Program-made: the position numbers and the translations under genes
The notes under the pieces: model-generated
What the model was told of the DNA's origin: nothing
The model's input: the letters and a program-made list of their open reading frames with translations, nothing else
The model's database searches: none
Part shown: positions 7,819 to 15,016 of the stretch, piece by piece
How positions within the stretch are numbered: the first letter of the stretch is position 1
Layout: every line of letters starts with the position of its first letter
From: Bacteroidota bacterium
Lineage (GTDB): Bacteria > Bacteroidota > Bacteroidia > Bacteroidales > BM520
Length of the DNA stretch: 42,336 bases
Direction: 5' to 3'
Assembly: GCA_002748065.1 (NCBI GenBank)
Contig: PDRJ01000014.1
Location: 1 to 42,336 of the forward strand

Positions 7819-8041
7819 CTCTTTTTCCTTTTTTATCGGTCAGATTTGTGGGAGTTATATTTCCCTCACAATGTAGGATTTGTGCGCTTCTCTCCCCCTT
7901 AGAAGGGGTGAGTGGGCAAAATCAACAGCTCCTTGGGAGGGGGGTAAACTGTTGAGATCGGTGAACTGTTTTTTTTATGTAAATCACTTTAAATTAGTGA
8001 TTTATGGAGTAATTGATGATTGTTTTAATGCAAAAAAATGA
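7819..8041. promoter_or_regulatory. Intergenic region with a 9-base-arm palindrome before the receptor gene
   Basis: The perfect arms TAAATCACT (7980-7988) and AGTGATTTA (7996-8004) around a 7-base AT centre lie 38 bases before the receptor start, a likely regulator binding site. Further upstream, CCCCCTTAGAAGGGG forms a small hairpin (about 7895-7909) and ATCAACAG / CTGTTGAG make a wide imperfect inverted repeat. No clear TAnnTTTG box is seen. Confidence 0.5.
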
Positions 8042-10258
8042 ATGATGAAATATTTTATGGTGTTAGTGATGCTCCTCCTGTTTATGGTTGGGGGAGTCAA
8101 TGCTCAATCCTTGAATGGGACGGTGTATGAGGGGATGGCTGATGAAGAGAAGGTGTTGCCCGGGGTTAATGTTTATTGGTCGGGTAGTACCATCGGGGCG
8201 GTTACCGATGCTTCGGGAAGGTTCTCTTTGCCATGGCAAGATGCCCAAAGGCATGATCTTGTGGTGAGTTTTGTGGGGTATGCCAATGATACCCTCTCTG
8301 TGATGGAGGATGAAGAGGATCTGGTTATTGTTCTTACTCGAAATATAGAGCTTCAGGAGGTGCAGGTGGTTTCGCGTGAAGCCGGAACCTCCATCCGTCG
8401 TTTCGACCCTTTGACCGTCCAGAACATCTCCGGGGCGGAGCTTCATAAGGCAGCTTGTTGCAACCTTGGAGAGAGTTTTGAGACCAACGCTTCGGTGGAT
8501 GTGCATTACAGCGATGCCGTAACCGGAGCAAAACAGATCCAATTATTGGGCCTGGCCGGTATTTATAGCCAAATGATGACCGAGAACATTCCCAACATGT
8601 ATGGGTTGGCTACCACCTATGGACTAGGCTATATTCCCGGCTCCTGGATGGAGTCCATTCAAGTGAGTAAAGGTGCGGCCTCTGTGTTGGATGGTTATAG
8701 CTCCGTAACGGGACAAATTAATACTGACACAAAGAACCCTGCCAAGGGAGATAAGTTGTTTTTCAATGCGTTGGTCAGTACCAATAGTAAACATGAGGCT
8801 AACCTTACCAGTGCTATTCGTTTTAACGATCGTTGGAGTACGGCACTGTTGCTCCACGCAGAAAACACGCCCACTCCACACGATGGAAATAAGGACGGTT
8901 TTGCGGATATGCCCACCGTTCGCCAGTTTAACGGCATGAATCGTTGGAAGTATTTTGGGCGAAAGGGGTATATGGCACAAGCCGGCGTGAAGGTCATTGA
9001 TGAGGTGCGCCGGGGAGGAGAGATGGCGGCTTTCAGAGGATCTGCTCCCATTGGGGATCATCCCTACGGCATCGGCATTGACACGCGCCGGGTGGAGGCC
9101 TTCTTCAAAACCGGTTATGAAGTGCCATCTAATCCCGACCTCAATATGGCCTTTAAGTCTACTGTATCCTGGCATGAACAGAAGTCATGGTTCGGAAACA
9201 ATACCTACGATGCAACGGAGAAGAGCCTCTACGCCAACTACATCTTCAAGGGTGTCTTTACTCGGGACCACAAGTATGCCTTGGGGGTGAGTTTTCTCTA
9301 CGACAGTTATAGGGAGCTCTTTAACGATAGCCTTTTCTTGAAAAAGGAGGTGGTACCCGGCGCTTTTTTCCAGTACACCTTTAGCCGGGAAAAATGGCCT
9401 GTGGTGATTGCCGGTATTCGTGCGGATCGTCACAATATCCATGGCTTGTTTTTTACCCCTCGCCTGCATATTCGCCACGCCTTTAACAAGCAGAATATTT
9501 TGCGTGCCTCGGTGGGGAAGGGTTCTCGTACCGCCAATATCTTTGCGGAGAACAGCTTCCTTTTTGCCAGTAGCCGCACCATTAGAGTGTTGGAACCCTT
9601 ACGGATGGAGGAAGCATGGAACTATGGTGTAAACTGGACACACTATCACACCCTGCGCGCGAGAGAGATGGTTGTAAATATGGAGTTCTACCGTTCTGTA
9701 TTTACCAATCAGGTGGTGGTGGACATGGATAGCGATCTTCATGCGGTGTACCTCTATAATCTTAAAGGGCGCTCTTTTTCCAACGTCTTTCAAGTGGAGG
9801 CTCGCTATGAATTGCTGGAGGGGATGGATCTCCTGGCTGCCTATCGGTGGCAGGATGTGCGTTATACCGTAGATGACGAGCTGGTTGAGAAGCCTTTGAC
9901 AACCCGTTATAAGGCGCTTTTCAACCTCTCCTATGTTACCCACATGAAGAAATGGCAGTTTGATTACACCTTTGTGCTCAATGGTGATCAACGTTTGCCC
10001 TCCACCGAAAACAACCCGGAAATCTATCGTCGTGGCGAGAGAGCTCCGGCTTATGTGCTGATGAACGCACAGATTACCAAATACTTCCGATACTGGGAAA
10101 TCTACCTGGGAGCGGAAAACCTTACCGGTTATACACAAGATGACCCCATCATTGCCGCAGACGATCCTTATGGTGCGTACTTTGATGCCTCTATGGTGTG
10201 GGGTCCGCTGGCCGGAAGAAAATTTTACCTCGGAATACGAATTAATCCATTTTACTAA
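8042..10258 (+). CDS. TonB-dependent outer-membrane receptor
   Basis: A 738-residue outer-membrane receptor. Order of parts: signal peptide MMKYFMVLVMLLLFMVGG to about 22; a carboxypeptidase-regulatory-like beta-sandwich (about 24-92, with LPGVNVYWSG, VTDASGRFSLP and VVSFVGYANDTLSV); a plug domain (about 125-230, with TENIPNMYGL and IQVSKGAASVLDGYSSVTGQ); then a beta-barrel ending in an aromatic residue (FYLGIRINPFY). The plug includes an unusual ACCNLGESFETN segment. Its neighbours, a HYC_CC_PP protein before and an HMA metallochaperone-like protein 16 bases after, suggest metal uptake, likely copper, rather than glycan use; there is no SusD partner. The family is certain; the ligand is inferred. 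Confidence 0.92.
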   Translation: MMKYFMVLVMLLLFMVGGVNAQSLNGTVYEGMADEEKVLPGVNVYWSGSTIGAVTDASGRFSLPWQDAQRHDLVVSFVGYANDTLSVMEDEEDLVIVLTRNIELQEVQVVSREAGTSIRRFDPLTVQNISGAELHKAACCNLGESFETNASVDVHYSDAVTGAKQIQLLGLAGIYSQMMTENIPNMYGLATTYGLGYIPGSWMESIQVSKGAASVLDGYSSVTGQINTDTKNPAKGDKLFFNALVSTNSKHEANLTSAIRFNDRWSTALLLHAENTPTPHDGNKDGFADMPTVRQFNGMNRWKYFGRKGYMAQAGVKVIDEVRRGGEMAAFRGSAPIGDHPYGIGIDTRRVEAFFKTGYEVPSNPDLNMAFKSTVSWHEQKSWFGNNTYDATEKSLYANYIFKGVFTRDHKYALGVSFLYDSYRELFNDSLFLKKEVVPGAFFQYTFSREKWPVVIAGIRADRHNIHGLFFTPRLHIRHAFNKQNILRASVGKGSRTANIFAENSFLFASSRTIRVLEPLRMEEAWNYGVNWTHYHTLRAREMVVNMEFYRSVFTNQVVVDMDSDLHAVYLYNLKGRSFSNVFQVEARYELLEGMDLLAAYRWQDVRYTVDDELVEKPLTTRYKALFNLSYVTHMKKWQFDYTFVLNGDQRLPSTENNPEIYRRGERAPAYVLMNAQITKYFRYWEIYLGAENLTGYTQDDPIIAADDPYGAYFDASMVWGPLAGRKFYLGIRINPFY

Positions 10259-10274
10259 TAAACAATGACAAACA

Positions 10275-10718
10275 ATGAAAACAATGACTAAAATTATCGT
10301 ATCGCTTCTTACCGTGATGTTTTTTATGGTTTACGGGCCGCAAACTTTTGCCCAAAAGAAGCTGGAAACTACCCGAATCAATGCGAAGGTAGACTGTAAC
10401 GACTGTAAAGAGAAGATTGAACACCATCTTGCCTTTGAAAAAGGGGTGAAGGATGTGGATGCAGATGTGGCCACAAAGGTCGTGACCGTAAAATATGACC
10501 CGAAGAAGACCACTCCGGAGAAACTGGCTCAGGAGATCACCAAAATTGGTTACGAAGGAAAAGTGGCGAAGGACGATTGCAAGGGTGTGAAAAAAAACTG
10601 TGCCTCCAAGTGCAGCGACAAGAAGGGAAAAGCGAAGTCTTCTTGTAAAAAGAGTTGCAAGAAGAGCTCGTGCAGTGGAAAGGCCAAGCGCCCCTGTTGT
10701 AGCGAGAAAAAGAAGTAG
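10275..10718 (+). CDS. Secreted heavy-metal-associated (HMA) protein with a Cys/Lys-rich tail
   Basis: A 147-residue protein. An N-terminal signal peptide runs to about residue 26 (ending QTFAQ). Residues about 34-97 form an HMA ferredoxin-like fold with the CxxC metal site CNDC in VDCNDCKEKIEHH and the typical VKYDPKKTTPEKL strand-helix. Residues 98-147 are a basic tail with eight cysteines (KNCASKC, SSCKKSCKKSSC, RPCC). HMA domains bind Cu(I) or similar ions; the tail resembles a metallothionein-like sink. It ends the cluster with the TonB receptor and precedes a strong terminator. An alternative start three codons on (ATG at 10284) is possible. Export and metal identity are inferred. Confidence 0.85.
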   Translation: MKTMTKIIVSLLTVMFFMVYGPQTFAQKKLETTRINAKVDCNDCKEKIEHHLAFEKGVKDVDADVATKVVTVKYDPKKTTPEKLAQEITKIGYEGKVAKDDCKGVKKNCASKCSDKKGKAKSSCKKSCKKSSCSGKAKRPCCSEKKK

Positions 10719-10756
10719 CCGTTCTCTTTGCGGTGGGGCTGTTGCCCTCTCTATGC

Positions 10757-10796
10757 ATAAAGCCTTACGGTAAAATCGTAAGGCTTTATTTTTTTG
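10757..10796 (+). terminator. Rho-independent terminator after the metal cluster
   Basis: Perfect 13-base arms, ATAAAGCCTTACG and CGTAAGGCTTTAT, with a 7-base loop, followed by a T run. It ends the receptor-HMA transcription unit; the convergent nitroreductase gene ends just beyond it. Confidence 0.85.
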
Positions 10797-10799
10797 CCA

Positions 10800-11432
10800 C
10801 TAATCGATGATGGTGAACAGCTCCTTTTGGGGGCGCCTTACCTTGGGAAGGTTTACCAGCCAGTCGTTTGGGGCATCTCTGTAACCCAAGGGTAATAATA
10901 CGGTACTTTTTAACCCTTTTTCGTTAAGGTTTAGTAGCGCATCTAATTTCTCATTCTCAAAACCCTCCATGGGGGTGCTGTCCACTCCTTCGAAAGCGGC
11001 TTGGGCAATGCCTGCCATTAGGGCAATATAGGTTTGACGCGCGGTATGCTGAAAATTCTCCGCCGCATCCCTTGGTGGATATTTGGCCAATAGTTGTTTA
11101 CGGTAGGCCTCCCAGCCTTCGTTGTTTCCTCCCCTAACCGTATTGGTTAGGTCAAAGACGCGGTTGATGCGCTCCTCGGTGTAGGTCTCCCAGGCTGCAA
11201 AGACCAATAGGTGGGAACAGGAGGTGATTTGCGGTTGTCCGAAAGCAACCTGCTTGATCTTTTCCTTTAACTCATCGTTGCTAATCACCATGATTTCAAA
11301 AGGTTGCAGACCACTGGATGTGGGGGCTAACCTGATGGCTTCCAGGATGTTGTTTATCTTTTCTTGTGAAACCTTTTGTCCGTTCATCGCTTTGGTCGCG
11401 TAACGCCAGTTCATCTTTTCTAAAAAATCCAT
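10800..11432 (-). CDS. Nitroreductase family FMN oxidoreductase
   Basis: A 210-residue cytosolic flavoprotein of the NfsB/FRase type. It shows the MNWRYATKAMNGQKV opening, the FMN-binding APTSSGLQPFEIMVI segment near residue 36, ARQTYIALMAGIAQAAFEGVDSTPMEGF in the middle, and the closing VLLPLGYRD block with a basic C-terminal stretch. Such enzymes reduce nitro compounds or quinones with NAD(P)H and FMN. The natural substrate is unknown. It is convergent with the HMA gene and followed on the same strand upstream by a thioredoxin-like lipoprotein gene 36 bases away. Confidence 0.88.
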   Translation of the reverse strand: MDFLEKMNWRYATKAMNGQKVSQEKINNILEAIRLAPTSSGLQPFEIMVISNDELKEKIKQVAFGQPQITSCSHLLVFAAWETYTEERINRVFDLTNTVRGGNNEGWEAYRKQLLAKYPPRDAAENFQHTARQTYIALMAGIAQAAFEGVDSTPMEGFENEKLDALLNLNEKGLKSTVLLPLGYRDAPNDWLVNLPKVRRPQKELFTIID

Positions 11433-11468
11433 AGGGTTGTAGTCTTGGGGATATGGGGGATCCCGTTT

Positions 11469-11969
11469 TTAAGATGTTTTATTCTTCTTCAATATGTATT
11501 GCTTAAACTCAATCAATTCATGGTCATACGGAGCGATTAAGGTCTTTTTTCTTTTCCCATTTTTGAAATAGATGAATTCAGGAAAAACATTTTTGCGCCA
11601 TATTTTCTCATAAAAATGGTTGTAGCCCACAAATTTTATCCAATTGAGATCGTGTGTTAGAACCTCGACATTCTCCGGATACCTTGCAATGCTCTCCTCC
11701 AGTGATTGTTCTGCAAATGCCACAAACTGTAATCCTTCTATGTGGGATAACTCCTCTTTCAATTTATTGTACTTGGGGATTCCCTGTAACGAATAACCAC
11801 ACTCATACGAATAGATTAACACCACACAGTTTTGGGTTAACTGGTTAAAATCGTAGGAGATCTCATCGGTAGATTGTAGTAGGATGGGCTGCTTACTTAC
11901 GGAGCAACTTGAGAGGGAGGAGGCCATAATCAACAGAAAAAGAGCTAGGTATAGAGATATAAAACGCAT
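11469..11969 (-). CDS. Thioredoxin-like lipoprotein
   Basis: A 166-residue predicted lipoprotein: hydrophobic signal with the lipobox LSSC (Cys22). The rest looks like a thioredoxin fold: VVLIYSYECGYSLQGIPKYNKL carries the site where thioredoxins have CxxC, but here it reads CGYS with one cysteine, then a cis-proline-like NVFPEFIYFKNGKRKK strand near residue 130. A lone active-site cysteine suggests a peroxiredoxin-like or non-oxidoreductase role, or mixed-disulfide chemistry. I do not recognise a named family. It sits between the nitroreductase and trmD genes on the same strand. Confidence 0.6.
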   Translation of the reverse strand: MRFISLYLALFLLIMASSLSSCSVSKQPILLQSTDEISYDFNQLTQNCVVLIYSYECGYSLQGIPKYNKLKEELSHIEGLQFVAFAEQSLEESIARYPENVEVLTHDLNWIKFVGYNHFYEKIWRKNVFPEFIYFKNGKRKKTLIAPYDHELIEFKQYILKKNKTS

Positions 11970-12004
11970 GTTATGGGTGGGTGGTTAGTTAGGATTATTG
12001 TCTG

Positions 12005-12682
12005 TTATTCGTCCAATAGCTCTGGTCTTCTGCTGCGGGTTCGCTCTATGGCCTGCTCCAGCCGCCACTCCTCAATGAGTTTGTCATTCCCGCTGATGAG
12101 GATGTCGGGGACTTTCATGCCGTCGTATTCAGCGGGACGCGTATATACGGGTGGAGAGAGCAGGCCGTTTTGGAAGGAGTCGGAGAGGGCAGAGGTTTCA
12201 TCACTTAATACGCCGGGAATGAGACGGATGACACTATCGGCAATGACCATTGCTGCCAGCTCACCTCCGGTGAGTACATAGTCGCCAATGGAGAGCTCTA
12301 AGGAGATATATTTCTGACGAATGCGTTCGTCAACACCCTTGTAATGCCCACACAGGATAAGGATGTTGTTAAAAGTACTCAACTGGTTTGCCCGGGGTTG
12401 CTCAAGGCGCTCGCCATCCGGAGTGGTATAGATGATGGCATCATACGCCCGCTCGGCGGTTAATGCCTCAATACAGGCTGCCACCGGCTGGATCATCATT
12501 ACCATTCCCGCTCCGGGGCCATAGGCATAGTCGTCCACACGCTTGTGCTTGTTGGTTGCATAATCCCTAATGTTATGAATATGAATATCCGCAATCCCTT
12601 TGGCTATCGCTCTTTTAATGATACTCTCACTAAATGGACCCCGAAACATCTCCGGAAAAAGTGTTAAAATATCAATACGCAT
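12005..12682 (-). CDS. trmD: tRNA (guanine37-N1)-methyltransferase TrmD
   Basis: A 225-residue SPOUT methyltransferase that forms m1G37 next to the anticodon of tRNAs reading CNN-type codons, using S-adenosylmethionine, to prevent frameshifting. It opens with [17 protein letters not shown] and has the knot motifs [12 protein letters not shown] and [16 protein letters not shown], then [11 protein letters not shown], all classic TrmD. Length is normal. It is divergent from mnmA, another tRNA modification gene, across a 261-base gap that contains repeat copy 1. Confidence 0.97.
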   Translation of the reverse strand: MRIDILTLFPEMFRGPFSESIIKRAIAKGIADIHIHNIRDYATNKHKRVDDYAYGPGAGMVMMIQPVAACIEALTAERAYDAIIYTTPDGERLEQPRANQLSTFNNILILCGHYKGVDERIRQKYISLELSIGDYVLTGGELAAMVIADSVIRLIPGVLSDETSALSDSFQNGLLSPPVYTRPAEYDGMKVPDILISGNDKLIEEWRLEQAIERTRSRRPELLDE

Positions 12683-12764
12683 CCCTATCTCTTTTGAATG
12701 GGTAAAGGTATGAAAAGCTTTCGAAGCAAACGAGCTCCCTTTATCGGTTTTCTTCCGGTTTTGC

Positions 12765-12772
12765 TATTTTTG
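12765..12772 (+). promoter_or_regulatory. -7 promoter box upstream of repeat copy 1 and mnmA
   Basis: TATTTTTG matches TAnnTTTG. Transcription from here would run through repeat copy 1 into mnmA, giving a leader of about 165 bases that contains the repeat. On the other strand a weaker TACCTTTA (12703-12710) could serve trmD. Confidence 0.45.
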
Positions 12773-12788
12773 TGCAGAAGTAGGGTCT

Positions 12789-12930
12789 CTCCATAAAGTC
12801 AAGGGTTTGAGTAGCGTCTGTATCGAATGTTCGAATTCAAGGCTTGCCAAGGCTGAAATAGGGGCGTTTACTAAGGTAAATGACCCTTTGGAAGAGAAGC
12901 ATCACAAAGAGGTCGGAGTTTATAGACGAA
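12789..12930 (+). repeat. Interspersed repeat family, copy 1 (upstream of mnmA)
   Basis: About 140 bases shared with copies 2 (17953-18083) and 3 (30131-30319, inverted). Conserved blocks: CCATAAAGTC at the left end, GTTCGAATTCAAGGCTTG, GCTGAAATAGGGGCGTTTAC, then GGTAAATGACCC, and GTCGGAGTTTATAGAC at the right end. The ends are related as short terminal inverted repeats (GTCyATAAAsTC). The core stem has one mismatch in this copy. It ends about 14 bases before the mnmA start. No open frame is conserved between copies. Confidence 0.85.
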
Positions 12931-12943
12931 GTATAACATAGAT

Positions 12944-14032
12944 ATGAAAAGGGTTCTCGTGGCAATGAGTGGTGGATTGGATAGCGCGGTGGCTTGTCTG
13001 TTGCTTCGGCAGCAGGGGTATGAGGTTTATGGTATCACGTTGAAGATCTATGATTCCGATGACCATCCTTTGGGGATGCCGGGGAAACAGGTGGGAGGAG
13101 AATCGGAAATTGAAGATGCTCGGGAGGTGGCTGATAAATTGGGCGTTCCCCTCCATATCGTGGATGTTCGATCTGCCTTCAGCCATACGGTGATTACTCC
13201 TTTTGTGGAGGCGTATATGGCCGGAAGAACCCCTCATCCCTGTGTGCGATGCAATAAGAGCATTAAATGGGAGGTCTTGCTTCAAAAAGCAGACCAGTTG
13301 AAATGTACCCATATTGCCACGGGGCATTATGCACAAATAGCTCAGGAGAATGGTCGTTTCTTTGTGCGAAAAGGGGTGGATCCACTGAAAGAGCAATCCT
13401 ATATGTTATGGCAACTAGAGCAGAAGGCCTTGCGTCGTACCCTTTTTCCCCTTGGAACTATGCGAAAAGAGGAGGTGCGTCAGATTGCCTTGGCTCATGG
13501 CTTAGCTCGGGTAGCAAAAAAGAGGGAGAGCTTTGCTATCTGTTTTATCCCTCGTGGTGATTATCGTGCTTACTTAAAAGGGAAGGTAGCGGATGTGGTA
13601 AACAGATACCGCCATGGCAATTTTGTGGATAAAGAGGGACGCTTTCTAGGACACCATAACGGTTATATGTTTTTTACCATTGGCCAGCATAAAGGGTTAC
13701 CCTCCATGAACTATCGAGCCTATGTACATGAAATTCGCCCCCAAACCAATGAGGTGGTTATTGGCCCCCGGGAGGGGATCTTTTTCTCTCAGCTACTGCT
13801 TAATGAACTTAATAGTATGAAGTATGAATCCCTCCCGGAAGATGGTGAACTTTCCGTGAATCTACAATATCATTGTCCCGGTCATAGCGCCCGTTTTCAG
13901 CAAATGGATGAGGGTAGGGGGCTTCTCCTTTTTCATAACCCCATTCCCGCATCGGCACCGGGACAGTCTGCTGTGTGCTATTGGGGAGATGATCTCCTTG
14001 GAGGGGGGACGATCCTTGCCCAAAAACGTTAA
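12944..14032 (+). CDS. mnmA: tRNA 2-thiouridylase MnmA
   Basis: A 362-residue enzyme that puts the 2-thio group on U34 of tRNAs for Lys, Glu and Gln, using ATP and a persulfide. It has the PP-loop ATP motif SGGLDSAVA (9-17), the catalytic Cys103 in HPCVRCNKSIKWE, the second cysteine Cys200 in SFAICFIPRGDY, and TIGQHKGL in the central domain. These match E. coli Cys102/Cys199 in position. Usual length. It lies right after repeat copy 1, which is likely in its mRNA leader. Confidence 0.95.
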   Translation: MKRVLVAMSGGLDSAVACLLLRQQGYEVYGITLKIYDSDDHPLGMPGKQVGGESEIEDAREVADKLGVPLHIVDVRSAFSHTVITPFVEAYMAGRTPHPCVRCNKSIKWEVLLQKADQLKCTHIATGHYAQIAQENGRFFVRKGVDPLKEQSYMLWQLEQKALRRTLFPLGTMRKEEVRQIALAHGLARVAKKRESFAICFIPRGDYRAYLKGKVADVVNRYRHGNFVDKEGRFLGHHNGYMFFTIGQHKGLPSMNYRAYVHEIRPQTNEVVIGPREGIFFSQLLLNELNSMKYESLPEDGELSVNLQYHCPGHSARFQQMDEGRGLLLFHNPIPASAPGQSAVCYWGDDLLGGGTILAQKR

Positions 14033-14081
14033 TCTTCTTTTCCGCATTATTCCCCCTTCTTCCCTGAAAAAACATAGTGTT

Positions 14082-14097
14082 GTTCATAAAGGTAAAC
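14082..14097. promoter_or_regulatory. Degenerate GTTTAC-N4-GTAAAC-like site
   Basis: GTTCATAAAGGTAAAC matches the two perfect palindromes near the XRE gene at 12 of 16 positions. It may be a third, weaker operator about 100 bases upstream of the main one. Confidence 0.35.
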
Positions 14098-14192
14098 TAA
14101 TAGAATACATTTATAATCAGTCAATTAACATAGTTTAAGTAGATCTGTGGCGTTAAGGATGGCCACATTTACATAGCAGTAATAGATTTACT

Positions 14193-14208
14193 GTTTACAT
14201 AAGTAAAC
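14193..14208. promoter_or_regulatory. Palindromic operator upstream of the XRE gene
   Basis: GTTTACATAAGTAAAC is a perfect 6-4-6 palindrome, 32 bases before the -7 box TATCTTTG and 60 before the start. The same arms with the same spacing recur inside the gene (14469-14484), which makes a binding site for this regulator plausible. The function is inferred. Confidence 0.6.
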
Positions 14209-14239
14209 TTTGTAGCGAAGTGGATTGCGCTTTTTTGTT

Positions 14240-14247
14240 TATCTTTG
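14240..14247 (+). promoter_or_regulatory. -7 promoter box of the XRE gene
   Basis: TATCTTTG matches TAnnTTTG 20 bases before the start codon at 14268. Confidence 0.55.
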
Positions 14248-14267
14248 TAATATTAAATTAAAAAACT

Positions 14268-14678
14268 ATGATCAGAAGAATACGGAAAATTATGCAAGAA
14301 AACGAGGTTAATGCCTCGCAATTATCAGAAATGATAGGTATTCAACGATCTACCTTATCCCACATTCTTTCAGGTAGAAATATGCCTAGTCTTGATGTGG
14401 TTATTAAACTACTAAAGGCATTTCCGGAAATTAGTGCTGAATGGCTGCTTTTGGGAACGGAAAGCGGTGTTTACAAAAGTAAACAAAAGGGAGCGGTGGA
14501 CAAAATAGATAGATCCCTGCCGGATCTATTTAGAGAAGAAGCCACCGTAAGCGATGGAGATACAAAAGAGAGCGCTCCCCCAAAGGAAACAACCAATCAC
14601 AAAAAAAATAAGCCCACCGTAGAGCAGGTTATGCTCCTCTTTTCCGACGGAACCTTCACTTATTACACCCCTTCCTAA
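14268..14678 (+). CDS. XRE-family transcriptional regulator with C-terminal extension
   Basis: A 136-residue protein. Residues about 1-65 are an XRE helix-turn-helix (VNASQLSEMIGIQRSTLSHI, then LSGRNMPSLDVVIKLLKAFP and ISAEWLLLG), which is the layout common in Bacteroidota. Residues 66-110 are a polar linker. The C-terminus (VEQVMLLFSDGTFTYYTP) is a short beta-type motif found at the end of related regulators. It stands alone, with 235 bases upstream and 338 downstream. The palindromes GTTTAC-N4-GTAAAC upstream and within codons about 68-73 suggest autoregulation. Its targets are not known. Confidence 0.88.
   Translation: MIRRIRKIMQENEVNASQLSEMIGIQRSTLSHILSGRNMPSLDVVIKLLKAFPEISAEWLLLGTESGVYKSKQKGAVDKIDRSLPDLFREEATVSDGDTKESAPPKETTNHKKNKPTVEQVMLLFSDGTFTYYTPS
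14469..14484. promoter_or_regulatory. Intragenic copy of the XRE operator palindrome
   Basis: GTTTACAAAAGTAAAC, a perfect 6-4-6 palindrome (7-base arms if the flanking T and A are counted), lies within the XRE reading frame and encodes VYKSK. It has the same arms as the site at 14193-14208. It could act as an internal operator or roadblock. Confidence 0.5.
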
Positions 14679-14744
14679 GAAGAAACTCTCTTTGCTTCCT
14701 CCTCATATCTGTAGCAATTGAGTGTTTTTTGCAAGAGAATAGTC

Positions 14745-14817
14745 TTCTCTTCTCAAAACTTTGACGTTATAGACGAGCGCTGGCTCGTGTCTGTTCATAA
14801 CGGTTAAGGTTTTTATC
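14745..14817. repeat. Palindromic element made of two repeat-family termini
   Basis: In the 338-base gap between the XRE and nrnA genes. The left half, CTTCTCAAAACTTTGACG then TTATAGAC, matches the inverted end of repeat copy 3 (CTTCTCAAAACGCTGACT, TTATGGAC). The right half, CATAACGGTTAAGGTTTT, matches the left end of copy 2 (CATAAAGTTAAGGTTTT). Between them CGTTAT...ATAACG and AGACGAGC / GCTCGTGTCT form an extended stem (14765-14802). It looks like a remnant or minimal form of the family. The rest of the gap is AT-rich, with an AAATATA / TATATTT pair near 14835-14858, and no gene. Confidence 0.6.
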
Positions 14818-14975
14818 ATGTCAGCTCTTCATTAAAATATATGCTTACCGTATATTTTATAAAGTATTGGTATATAGATTATTGTGTTTTATTTGATGAC
14901 ACGCTTATGAGGCTATTCTCCCACGAGAAATGTGTTTTTAAGATATTTTAAGAGCGCTTCCTCTCAGGTTTTTTT

Positions 14976-14983
14976 TACATTTG
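14976..14983 (+). promoter_or_regulatory. -7 promoter box upstream of the DHH phosphoesterase gene
   Basis: TACATTTG matches TAnnTTTG, 33 bases before the start at 15017. It probably drives the nrnA-like gene and the two FKBP genes. Confidence 0.5.
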
Positions 14984-15016
14984 TCTCCCGTTGATAAATA
15001 AGTCGGTGGTTTATAA

